Source: Plakobranchus ocellatus (lineage: Eukaryota > Mollusca > Gastropoda > Plakobranchidae). From it: a DNA stretch of 23,994 bases. The notes under the pieces were generated by a model. The model was not told the origin of the DNA, ran no database searches, and saw nothing but the letters and a program-made list of their open reading frames with translations. The stretch covers positions 32,596 to 56,589 of the forward strand of contig BLXT01001797.1 of NCBI GenBank assembly GCA_019648995.1, given 5' to 3'. Shown piece by piece: positions 1 to 12,900 of this stretch. Numbering within the stretch: the stretch's first letter is position 1; every line of letters starts with the position of its first letter. A program made the position numbers and the translations under genes.

Positions 1-143
1 CCCTCCCTCCCTTCCCCTTTCTCTCGCTCTATCTCTCCCTCTCCCGTATCGGATCATACGGTTATCTAGTGAACTATAATAACTTGTATTAAAGCTGTCC
101 TAATCATACACATCTGCCAAATCTTTTGCTTCTTTCTTAACAG
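1..143 (+). other. Intron 3' end with polypyrimidine start
   Basis: This is the end of an upstream intron of the receptor gene. Bases 1-46 are almost all C and T. The acceptor is TTCTTTCTTAACAG at 130-143. The exon that should carry the signal peptide and the beginning of the flytrap lies before the window. Confidence 0.7.
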
Positions 144-315
144 AATATAGAGTACATGCTGTCTTACGCCCAATGTAAGCTGTACCTCCAAGGTTTGCCT
201 CAGACCAACTTGGTTGCCTATGTCGGACCCTACACTAACGGAGCAGCCATGGCTATGGCACCACTAGCCACTGACCTCAGTGTACCTCTCTTGACCCCAA
301 CAGCAAACGACCCAG
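144..315 (+). CDS. Receptor exon 1 of window: flytrap lobe 1
   Basis: Codons start at 144 (phase 0) and the exon ends in phase 1. It contains VGPYTNGAAMAMAPLA and a run ending LTPTAND, typical of the lobe-1 ligand-pocket loop of class C and ANF-type receptors, where a Gly/Ser-rich turn is followed by the 'alternative state, choose this one' helix. The donor CAG|GTGCAT is weak at +3 and +4, but it is the one that joins in frame to exon 2. Confidence 0.85.
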
Positions 316-3300
316 GTGCATTTACTATAATTATCCAGATTTTTATATCAAATAACTTTTTCTCACTTTAAAATTATTATACAAAGAGTCCAAGGCAGGC
401 GACTCAAAATCAGTTTATTGAAGCAGATGGCTAAAGGGGAATAAGCGTGTACATTATAAGTTTTAAGAGCATCCAAATAGAAAAAAAAGTGAAGAAAATC
501 ATGATCACGGAAGTCTATCCATTTGAAGTTGAAGAAAATTTAATCACATGCTTGCTATACCTGCCCTTTAGTGCTGCTCAAATGCATGTAGCTCACAGAA
601 TAACAAGTTCCCTGTTTGATCATCAGATTTGAACTTACAAGTATATTAAGGCTTTAATTTTTATGCAGCCGGCCTACAATTATTGAAGCCATCTTGTTAC
701 ACTTACAGAGGCAGACAGAACAAATCTGTTTGTTTGGTTTTTTTTTTAATAACTTTGCTCTAAAGAAGCTTATTTAAAAAGCTGTTTTGTATTAATTTTT
801 ATTTTTGCTTTATTTTGTCAGTGGTTCTTGCACAGTTTGGATGCTAAATTTTATATTGTTTGTACTGTTTCTTGCATGATGATGTTATGCTTTTTAGTTA
901 CTCCCTCATATGCATTACTTTTGGAGTTTTTTTCAAGATTGGTTGCAAGAAAATTATCGTTCCTATTTTTTCCTTCACATGCTCTTGAGATCTTGATAAA
1001 CAATGAAGTATATGACTTCAACATTCGATGATTTAAATGATTTTTAAGACACATATCCAAATAGTTGTGCTCATTGTCATTCCACGTTTCTCTCACCTCT
1101 TTAAAATCTTACTCAATTTCAACTTACTCTAGTACTCTTATTTGCTGAAGGCATTTTTCTATCGACTGTTAATTTTTTTTTTTCTTGCACAAATTTCTCT
1201 GACGACTAACACTTTCCTTACCCTTTTTTCCCATTTTGAATCCAGCCATAATGTACCAAGACAATGAGTTTCTCCTCAAGCTGAGCCCATCCTTCAGCTA
1301 TGACGTGGGTGCGGTTTCCTCCCTGCTCCAGGCACTTCAAGTGGATTTTGTGATCCTGCTGTATGACTCACACGATCCATTCTGGGTTTCCGCCTACAAC
1401 AGTCTGTCGCAGGCTCTCCATGCTAGTTCGATTTGTGTGCAATATGAGCGTGCATTTGTTACGGTGAGCTTTTTTTTGTCAGGTATCATAACATCAGCTG
1501 TCATTACTACTGACACAACGGCCACATTTGTTTATTGCAATGCATATTAATAGTAATGATGGTGTTAACCATGAATGAGGTTATAACTGCAATAGTTTCA
1601 ATAAGTATTTAAAAGTTTATTGTGGTAATAATAATGAGAACAATAACATTACAAAAAATGATAATCACTATGATGACCTTGATTAAAAAAAAATAAAACT
1701 TAAGAGTACTAACTGACAAACTAATGTATGCTCAATGCATCATTTTTTTCCCTCTTAATCGATTGTCTTTGTAGAATCTTTATCTAATTTTTCGTTGGAT
1801 TTTTTTTTTATTTCATTTTGTTCACATTGATTCTGAACTCCTTTGCTTTTGCTTAAAATTTGTTTTTATTCTCTGATCTTTATTTTCAGGCCTTTGTATG
1901 CCTTTTGGATTGTGTTGTAATATGTACGTTTTATTTTCTTGCATTTCATTTCAAATTATTGTTTCTTAATTTTTTTTCTTAATTTCAATTCCTGAGCTCG
2001 AAATCTGATGTTTTTTAGGTTTTTGCTTTTTGTCTGTCCTGCAGAGCGAGCTTAGTGATATTATTAGAGAGCTCGATGAGCGCCAGGTTGTACGAAATGT
2101 CGTCCCTCTTATGTCCCGTGATAAGCTGCAACAGTTGCTTGATGCTGTGAGAGTTACAGACACCATTGCTGGCAATGCGCTACGTTTCTACATGACCTCT
2201 GATATTGGACAGGACTTGTAAGTGGAGGTTTGAAGCTATGGTTATATCTAAGTAGGAAGAAGCAAGGGGGAGAAATGTGATAGTGATAAGTTGAAATAGA
2301 GAAGGTGATAAATATTTTACTTGGATGAAGCTTTTATTGCAACACGTTTTGATGTTTGGTTGGCTTATTGTTATTTTATTTTGTTAGTACTGCAAAGTGT
2401 TATGTATAATATATCGTTGGCAACTGTTTACATGATCTTTACTTTATGTATCAATAAGGTCGCCATTGCATCCTTAGGAATATTAGATTTTTGTATTGTT
2501 TGTGATGATTCTTGCTGATTGGTGAATCTGCCGATTTATGAAACATTTTATTTTTTTTCCTGTTACAGAGATTTCCCAGGATTTAATAGATGCAAACAGT
2601 ATTACAACTGTTTCTCACATAGTTTCCATTCCTACGAGTACGAACTAATATCAGTAAAATATTGATTGTTATGTCTCATACAGAGATTACTATGGTCTTA
2701 GAGGAGCAAACATAATTTATCATTGCTGTGTCTACTGAGACACTTACGACCTTATAGAGATAGTTATAATTATCAGTGAGTCTCACTGGGGTTTCAGAGA
2801 CTAAATAAAAATAACATAATTGCTGCAGCGTCTCACTGATATTCCTGTGGCCTAAGAGGAACAAACATAGTTATTGTTGGGGGAAGGGGGGTAGGCACCC
2901 TGTGATCAACACTCAAAGGGAATGGAATGTAGTATTGTCACAATGTGCTGAAGCCCTTGGCTTTACAACTCTTTTTTTGTGTGTTTTCTCGACCAGAGCC
3001 TTCATGACAAGCCAGTCTACAAAAGTCAACAGCTCTCTAATTATTGAACGTAGCTCCACAAATACGAGGTTTGACACAGATCTGAATAGCTTCGCCCAGG
3101 CTCTTCAACAGTCCCCAGATGGGCAATTTGCAGGAGTCACCATTCCGTGGATCACAGATTACTATGCGAGGTAGGTTCAATTGGTCCGTTGTTTCATTCA
3201 GTAATACAAAATTTCATATTTCTATTTATTCAAAAGCCATAGGCAATTTTGTTTTGACATTTTGCAGTGAAAAACAAAGGGAAAAAAAGGAACAGGATTG

Positions 3301-6300
3301 CTTTTTTTTGCTTTGTTTTTTTTTTGTTTTTGTAACATCATAAGCTTTTTACAAACAGATTTGTATTTATCGCTGAATATTTATTTCATTAAGCTCTTAC
3401 AGCATTTTGTCATTTGCATCCTAATGCTGTAAATGATAATCCTCTAAAACTAAAGGATGTGAAGATCTTTTAACTTCAAGAAAAAAATTTTTTTTTTTAC
3501 TTGAATTATAAATTTGAAAGAAAAAAAAATCACAGCTGAAATGCTGATTGTTTAAATAATACATATGATATTGTGGTTGAACCACTTTGATGTCAAGGGG
3601 CTTTCCCATCATTGTATTTATCACTATATCTTTCCCTCTCTCTTCCACTTGCTTATTCAACCACAGCTATGGAAACCTATAATCGATGCAAGGGCTTCTC
3701 CATTACTGTATTTATCTATCCTTTTTTTCCTCCTCTTGCATATACATCCACAGGTATGGTAAACCTGTGATCGATGCTTCAACACCCAGTACGATGAGAT
3801 ACATGCTTTCCAGGACTCTGGAGGCTGTGGATGGAGTGATGCGGGTATGCACTTATTCCTTTGATTTAATTAGCTGCAGTTGAGTGCTTGTTCTCTTTTC
3901 AATACAGTCTATCTCGGTTCTTCCCTACTTCTTCCCTAAATTCAGCCTATTTGATTATCATTGAAACGGTTTTGTGGCAAAGTCATGAGATCTGCAATTA
4001 GCAATTCATGGGATCGCGATCATTTACGTTTGAATCTTGATTTTCTGGGGTGCAATAGCGGCAGGTAGAGATTTTTATCCAGATTTACCTTACATTGTAG
4101 TCGTTTGGGAAAAGGATAAAAAATGAGATCAAAAAGTTTATAAAATAATGTGAATGTTATCTGAGTGTTATACTATACAAATGCTTGCCTTCTGCATATG
4201 TTGATCTGTTTGAATAATCTGCTCATTTCTTTTGGTGTCACTTAATTTCCTTCCCGTCAAATATATATAATTTGAGGAATACATCCCAGTGTGCATGCTT
4301 CATCTTTTAATCGATACATCTTTTAGTCGGTTTTTTTTTTTTTTTTTTTCTGTCAATTTACAATATATATCTATTTTGAAGATGTTAGAAGGGATCTCGG
4401 TTATTCAGTTTTTTGTTTAGCATTTTTTATTTGTCAAAATCTCCTTGAATGTTAACACAGGGTCAAAGATCATATATTCATTTCATTTTAAAAACCTTTA
4501 TTTTATTTTTTCTTCAACCAGGGTATGGAATCAGCCGTTGCTGATTGTGGAGGTCAGCCACGGCAGATCTGTGATAAGTATAGAAATCAGGCAAACAAGG
4601 GCCAGAACTTGCTGGACGTGTTCTCTAATGCAGTGTTTGGCGGTGTCAATACCAATGGCAGCCCAATGATGAGTGCTATCAACTACAAAGTTTATCACTA
4701 TTTTGTTGATAGGGCTGGCCCCAAATTTGATATGGTGAGTTAAGTTTATTGATTAGTAGACCTATTCAACAGTTTCATGGTGAGAAAAGTCTATTCTAGA
4801 CCGTGGCTAATATCAGGAGTTAAATATCAATTTTTTGGTTGTTATTTTTTGTGTGGGTAAAAACTGCAGAAAATTACTTTTTTGATTTTGGACTAGCCTT
4901 CATTTGGTTTGGTGCTAATGTTTAGCTGCATTCTGGGACAAAAAATTCCCTGCACATCTCAGGGTGATCCTGATGTGTTCTAAAAACATTAAAAAAGAAC
5001 CAGAAGGACAACTTTAGACTTGATTAGCTGGCTAGAATTTTATTGATTTATCTTTCATATAGATACACAAAAAAAAATCCAGATTGTTTATGAAAGCAGG
5101 ACAAAAAGACATAATTAAAACAGAAAATGTATGTCACTCGCTGGTACATCAATTGAGCTCTTTTTCTAATCTTTGATATTTTTTTCAGCTATTTTATTTC
5201 CCACAAAGGGAATTAGTGTGATTCAAATGCATAGATCTATTCTGACACAGTAGGCTTTGCTTGTGCAAACAAAAACTGCTCTATCAGTTAAAGTAAAAGA
5301 GAGCCATGACCACTGTCATTTGATGCAATGTTACTGCCAAAAGTTAGCTTTTGACACAAACGCAGACCAGTAAAGCCAAAACCTAAAAGTAATTCTCATT
5401 TGAAAGTGCCTTTAAATTAATTCTTTAGTTTCTCACATTCACAACTGGGATTTAAGATATACTTTTTTAAAATCAGCCTTTTGAATAATCATTGTCCTGA
5501 GGCTGCATTGAAGCAGTTGGTTTTGCATGGTGGTAAGTGGAAAAGAGGGGGACTAAGAACGGACTAATGGAGGAGCAGTGGATGCCGTTTTAGCCACAAA
5601 TTGCTGGTCAAATACATGATATCTGAATATTACAGGCAAAAACCTCAGATCGTCGGTTTGTCTTTCCTATTTTGTTGATGCATTTTGCCTCAATAAGTTT
5701 GAATTGGGTGTTGTCTTTTTACCTTTATTACTCCATCAATGTGAAATACATTGAAAACTGCAATAAAACTATTATGAATTTATTTAAGCAAATCGCCTTG
5801 ATATAAAGCTAGCTCACAATAATTCTTAAACTAATAACCAATCATAATGCGATGAGTTCTTCATACTACCAGTGCATTTCTCTTTATATGTATAACTAAA
5901 AAAATTTATGTAACATAGAGATAAGCTTTGTAAAAATGCCAAAGAGAGAAGGAATGAATAAGTAATACACACATCCATGACAAGGGTAATGAATAAAACA
6001 GACTACTTTGATTTGTCAAATTTTACAGAATTAGCAATATGAGGATTTAATTTGTTTAAGGCAAACATTTAAGCCCAAAAATGAAAATTAAGCAAATTTT
6101 GTTTATATGTGATAGAAAATAGCACCGAGGAATAAGGGTGCAATGTAGTGACTTTCTTACTTCTATTTTTTTAGGTTGCAACCGTAAGTGTTAACAATGC
6201 TGGGGCTATGTCAACAAGTTTCGAGACTGGCCAAAGAGATTCGCTAAGGGCAAGCTCAGATTCACGCTGTCCAAGCATAGGGGAATGCTGCGCTCCTCCA

Positions 6301-6895
6301 ACCACTGCCCCTCCAACTACAACTACCCCAGATCCAGCTTCTCAGACCATGGGTCCCACGACTGACCCCAACCAATCCAAGATGGTGTAAGAATAAGAAC
6401 TGTTGAATTTGGCTACCCTTTATAAAATGTCTCAGAAATGATACAAGAGCTGTCTAAAATACTTCATAAACCATACTCCCTTATCCTTTCTTTTACAACA
6501 GACTGTTCTTCATCTGATTAAATTTTTTCCTTTTCTTCAAATATTTAATGTAAAGAAATAACAATCATCTTGATCTGAGCCACAATATTATTGATCCCAA
6601 TTATTTTTCCCCATTGTTCTCTCTTGATTGTAAATGGATTCACAGGGCCGTGATGTACCCAAGAGACCAAGAGATCACAGGTGCCTACATGGATGCAGAC
6701 AGGGATGACGATGACTATGGAGTCAGATTTGATCTTAACCATAAATGGATTATTGCCCTTGGAGTGTTAGCTGGCAAGTACACTTGAAATTTTCTTATTC
6801 TATGTCTGTTTTTTGCTCTCTCTTTCTTTCTCTTTTCTTTCTGTCTGTCTGTCTGTCTCTCTCTCTCTTACTCTCTATCTCTCTCTCTCTCTCTC

Positions 6896-6986
<91 letters not shown>

Positions 6987-9900
6987 GGCCTTTCTTTTTT
7001 TCCCCACATCTTTTCTATCTTTGGTTAATCAATCAATATTGACCTTTGTTCTTTTTTCCATCTCCTGTATCCACTCGTTTTTTCCTCATCTATGAATTGA
7101 GTTTACCTAATTATCACTAGAAATCATTTTGCATATTGAAGAAGCAGTTGGTTTTTTTTTCTCAATCATAACATATCTCTTAGCTACATTAGGCCATTAA
7201 CTACTGGTGGCCATCTTTCAAATATTAATTATCATAAGTAGTTAGTTCAGTTTCTGATTCTAAATGTGAGTGTTGAAGGAAATCTGTTGGTGACTAACAT
7301 GGAATTAAGCATAAGTGCCAACATTGGCTCTTCAGTTAATAGATTACTTTTGATGTCTTTTCATAAATAATGCATCAGTTCATAAAACTTTAAACTTAAG
7401 GAAATTCACAAGCATGTCTCATGTATGTAGGCAGACCTCTCAACACTGACATGCATCTGGTCATTTACCAAGCTATTTGATTTCTACCAAACTAACTTTT
7501 CCCCTAAAATAGAAGTTAATTCATTTTTTACTTAAAAAAATATATATTCATTCACACATAATGAGGAACATACTGCTTTGTTCACTCACCCAGTCTGTTT
7601 GTCATGCAATGCATTGCAAATGTAGCTTTACCAAAACATGTCTTCGTAGTCAAATGCACTTTTTATTGCCAATACTGATCTAAAGCATTTGAAAAGCATT
7701 CCAAAGTTACAAAGTCATAGTATTTAATGATACCCTGAAATTATTTTTTGACACCAAAGGTTAACCGAAATTGTAGGCTACTACCTGACGTTCATAGTCA
7801 TGTCAAATGATTTTTATGATTTTAAAAGAAGCCAAAAATGTTCCTCTCTCTCTCTCAAAAGGTCTTGGAATTTTGTGTGTTGTTGTGTTTGAAATCTACA
7901 TCTTGTATAAACTGTTGGGCACCCGCCTGGGCAACAAGTGGAGGACAATGTGGCTGGGACAACTCCTGTTGTTTGGTGTGTTGCTTTGCTACCTCACTCT
8001 ATTTGCATATCTGCCCATCCCAACCAAGGTAAGTAAGACTCTACCAACTAAGTTAGAGCCTCTATTGTAAATTTGAAATTGGTGTTTGCTTTCAAATTGG
8101 AAAGTGGTAGGCATGGGTGATAAGCTCTGCAAGTGGTAGAGATTGGAATTTCAATGGTACATAGGTTTTAATTTTTTTCCGTTTCTATCAATTGTTATGA
8201 AGATAACTATTATGGTGATGATGGTGTTTTAATAACATTTGATATGATAATATTTAATATAACATTTTTGTACAAAAAAGGATATTACTGATCTTTCCCA
8301 GGCTATAAAGTAAATGTTTTCACTTTTTCTTTGTCCCAAGTTAGGCCTCGCTGTGCCAAAGTATTGTGTTTAAGAAACAGGTATGGTTTAAAAAAAAAAA
8401 AAAACGGGTGGCACAGTGTATTCCTTTTTGGTTACATCAACTTTGATCTTAGTTAAGAAGTTGAAATGATTTCCTTGAAAAAAATAATCTTTTTTTTTTT
8501 TTTGGCTGTTTTATCATCCTTGACTATCCTTGTCTTTTGATCCATTTGTTAGGATTTATCACCTTCTTCTTAGTATCAATCCCTTGCTTTTTGTTCAGCA
8601 ATCATGATTTTTCCCATTCTGCTATTAATTACAGTGAATCGTTGTAGGTACTTTTCCACATTATACTCTGCCTCTTGCTGTGTTTCTTTAGTCGTTTTTT
8701 AACGAAGTTTATTTCAAAAAAAAAAAACTTTTCTCCTACCAGGCTACTTGCGGGATCACAAGATTTGGAGTGGGTGTGTCCTATGCCATCTGCTTTGCTG
8801 TTCTTCTCGTCAAGCTTATGGTTATTTTGACCTCACGCTCTAACTCTGATATTTTACTTCCTGGGGATGCTGAGTCACCTAACTACCTGAAGGGTATTTA
8901 TCAGTTCCTGATGTTCATCTTTGCTGTGGGAGTGCAAGTAAGTTTGAGATTATTGCCTTTGAGCAGTAAAGTGGTCTGTGGTGCTAGATAGATCTCTCAC
9001 GGTCTTAAGGTACAATAGAAGATGTCACTATTGCTTAATACTTGAACATGTACCAATAGGTGCCTCCTTAAATGAGATTATGTATTTTATCTTTATAAAT
9101 AAAGATCCTCTTACCATAGCTAATTTTACCGTTTTTACGTAATCCCTATGTGTAATATAATACTTTTTCTAAAGATGCACTTTTGTCAGAGGGAACCTTA
9201 ATAGCGCAACTCTTAAAACCAGTTAAGGCTTATGTGTTGAACTTTATTCTCTACTTTGTGCAATGATTTCTTTTACCTCAGTTTATCATGCTACATTTAT
9301 ATTTTTGTTTTATAGTTCTAATTTCTGTCATCTTCTCTTTTCTCTTAAGTTTTATATCATTTTCTTTTCATTTCAAGGGTTACCTTATGCCTTTTTTCAT
9401 ACCAAATGCTCTGTGGAATTAAGATCTTATTGAAATCTTTTGCTTTGCAAATATTTTGGCTGTGTTTTGACAACATAAAATCTACTGTTTCTATGACCTG
9501 GATATGCCAACAATCAGCAGCAGAAATCAGCCAGAATCACACTAATCTCACTTGCCTCTACTTTGAATCTCTCACTAGGTAGTTATTGACATTCAGTGGC
9601 TGATAACTGTGCCGCCAGAGGCAGTGCCTGTCATCTCCAACAATGGAGACCGTGTTTGGGTGTGCAACCACTACACCTGGGAAGCTGGCAAAGAGATGGA
9701 CCATATGAGTGGCTGGGTGCGCACCAACTTTGAGAACCACCTGATATCGCTTACCTACATAATGGTCATGATCCTTATCACAACCATTCTATCTCTGAAC
9801 GCTCATGGCATCATCACCAATCACAGGGAGAGTGTTTTTATTGGTATCGCCGCTGGGTTTAGGTAAGGCTCTACACTTTTTTTTTGTCAATGTACACTGC

Positions 9901-12900
9901 CAGCTGCAAGTACATTGACAAAATTATTTATCACTTATTTGCAACCAATGTATATGGCGACTTTATAAGAAAATAAAGGAAGAATACGTACATTAAATGA
10001 AGTTTTGTTCTGATTTTGTAGTAGCTCTTTTTGCGAATGAAATTTATGATACAATGTTTTAATGCTTGTAGTTGTCCTACAAGATGTGTTGGATTTCTGT
10101 GGTGAAGCTAATAGGGTCACAGAATCCAGGAAGCATTGTATGACCGAGGTCTGAATGCAAATGCTCCTTTGGCTTGAAGAGATGATTTAGTACAAAGAAA
10201 ATAACCATCTTTGCTAATGTTTGTACTTCTTTTACTTTGCAAATTCAGTGTCATTCATATTTACTTTTGCCTCTAGCGGCATGGTTTATATCTGACGGAG
10301 TAGACCTGTTACCCAAGGTTGAACCTGTTGGGGCAGGAGTAATAAAATATGAATAAGGTGCAAATTCTCAAGGAAATATGCCCAGTCAGATAATCAATTT
10401 CAGCATAAGCTAAAAAAGAAGAGATGAATTCAACATATCTTATTCTTTGCCAAACTTTAAACAAATGTTTCAAGTTTTCTGAACTGAACTTTTTATAACT
10501 TCAAATATTTCCTACCCTTTCCCGTTTTTTTTTTTTTTCTTAGTATTCCTATCTGGCTGGCATGGGGACTGGTTGGTGGCTTGAATGATGATCATGACTA
10601 TGCCCAAGAGTTTGGCGACGCATGCATTGCCTTTGGACTCTTCTGCACGGCTACTCTCATTCTATTTGCCATGTTCCTGCCCAAGGTAAAAGTGAAAGCA
10701 GAAAAAAAAGAAGACGATTGATAATCTGTAGCAATAATGGAAAACAAGAAACAAAGAAAGAAAAAGATGTGGAAAGGTCAGGCAGGAGAAAGAAAGAGAG
10801 CAAGACAGTGCTAAAAAAAGAGAAAGTGGAGACGGGAGAGAGAGAAAGAGAGACAGACAGACAGACTGACTGACTGACAGACCAGCAGACAGAAACACAG
10901 ACAGACAGGTAGGCAGACAAAGGAGAGAGAGAGAGGCAGAAATAATATGGGCTTTGTAAGATAAAAAAAAAAGAAAAGAAAAGAAAGAAAAAGTCAGCCA
11001 AGTACAAATTAAATTTTTTTTTTTTGTAGAGTCAAAAGATAAATCTACTACAGGCACTATTATTGAATTGATTCAATGAAACATTATGTTTACACCGCAT
11101 ATTCAATAACAGTTTATTATTACTCAAGGCTCCAATCCTAGAGTATCAAGAATTGACAGGCCTAATGTACTCCTTAGTTTTCTTATTTCAAATACTGTGC
11201 AATGTACATTTCATCTTGTATTATATCTTCATTTCAATGATCACAACATCTATCATTCATGGTCGACCNNNNNNNNNNNNNNNNNNNNNNNNNNNNNNNN
11301 NNNNNNNNNNNNNNNNNNNNNNNNNNTTTGTTTCTAGTTTTAAAAAATCTTTGCTCCAATAATTTTTTTTTTCATATCCATTCACATGACCTTTTGTCTT
11401 TTCAGGTGCGTCAGCTGGTGAACATGGGAGTGGAAGGCATCTACCTTGAGGATGATCGCGAAACCTACTACGCGGGCTCAGTGATTATGGCTCCACCTAG
11501 CTACAAGAGCAAGGGGCCTAACTCTGTTATATATGTCAACAACCAGGGCATGTACTCGGAGCCAGTTGTCATTGGGAATGGCGATCCCAGTAAGAGCTCT
11601 GGTTGGTCTCAATGTTTTTATTTCCTTTTCAGCTTTAGCTGCCTGGCTTCCTTGCTTTCCTTGTCATTGCAACTGTGTTTGTAGTGTTTTTGTGGACGTG
11701 GTGTCATTATGCTTGCAGTATCATTGGGGTATCATTCTAGAATTAATGTGCTATGCTGGCATTATGTTAACAGCGTCAATATACTTGTAATGTTATTGTG
11801 TTAGATTTTCGTGTCATACTGTTGTCATTTTATTTCTTCTGTCATTGCGCTTATATCACTGTGTTAAGCTGAAGTTTTATTGTACTGTCATTGTGCTTAG
11901 TTGAAGTGCTATTGTGTTTGTGGTGTTGATGTGCCTGTTGTATCATCGAGTTAGTGTTTTGGTTTTTTTTTTCTTTTTCCAGCTGCACAGCTATGACATA
12001 AGCAGTTTAAAGTCTCAGACTTCTAATCATCTCGGGAATATAATCATAATAGTCTTACAAATTTTTCTTTTTTTTTTTTTAAATCTTTTCATATACTGTC
12101 ATGTAATATATTTATTTCATAGCATTCAAAATAATAATAGATATTTCTAGCCTGTGAGCAAGGAGTTTGTTTCAGTAATCTTCTTATTATCAACATAGAT
12201 TACATATTTCCACAACATCTTCTGAAAGTACTATTTTAAAGCAATTTATTATTTACCGGACTTTTCACATTTAAATGTATCATTTTGTACTTCATCTTGC
12301 TCTCTATTTCTTAAAAATATCAAGTTGATCGTATGTTTAAAATTGTAGGCCTAAGCAAGGATCTGATATACTAGAATGAAAAGCTTTATGAACAAGGACA
12401 TTGATTGCAGGCATATCAAACCTGTGAAATTCTTGTTTTGGCAATAGACACTTTAGAAGTTTCATATGTTGGTCATCAACATCTTTTCTTCTAGATCAAA
12501 GCATCAACGTTACTTTATTAGTATTACATATACATTTTTCTATGTTAAAACAGCGTACACAATCTAAGACAAGCTTGAGAATTTTCAATCTGCCTAGTTG
12601 AGCAAGTTCACTAAAGTAAAATTAAGTTTTATAACTATGCAATCAAAGATAAATTCAAGGACATTCATTTTGTTAAATTTACACACAAAAAAGATTATTG
12701 GATACACAGCAAAGGTAATTTTTAAATCCCTTGGAGAGGTTTTTTGTTTGTAATTATGTTTCTATTCTTATAAGGTAATTTTACCAAGGATTGCTTTATC
12801 AAACTGATTTTTAATTATCTCTAAAGCTTTTCAGTTATTTGTTCTATGGCCAACAATAAACAATCTACACATCCTAATAACTCCAAAAAGGGTTAGTGAG

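Larger units (their letters stand above)
10686..11405 (+). other. Receptor intron 12, with GA/GACA repeat and assembly gap
   Basis: Begins with a purine-rich stretch, annotated separately, and contains the N run at 11269-11326. No gene is seen. Acceptor CTTTTGTCTTTTCAG ends at 11405. Confidence 0.6.

Noticed and set aside
1883-1975. Exon-like segment after TTTTCAG in intron 2 (reads AFVCLLDCVV...)
   Set aside because: It has no donor in a fitting phase, a Phe/Leu-rich low-complexity composition, and the flanking exons already join perfectly.
6745-7095. Ser/Leu-repeat and Arg/Glu-repeat open frames over the CT array
   Set aside because: Repeat artefacts inside intron 8 of the receptor.
10622-11057. 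Open frames on both strands over the GA/GACA repeat
   Set aside because: Low-complexity frames starting in exon 12 or in the intron, with no domain and no splice logic.
11261-11268. GGTCGACC immediately before the N run, as a possible vector or adaptor remnant
   Set aside because: An eight-base palindrome is too short to distinguish from native sequence.
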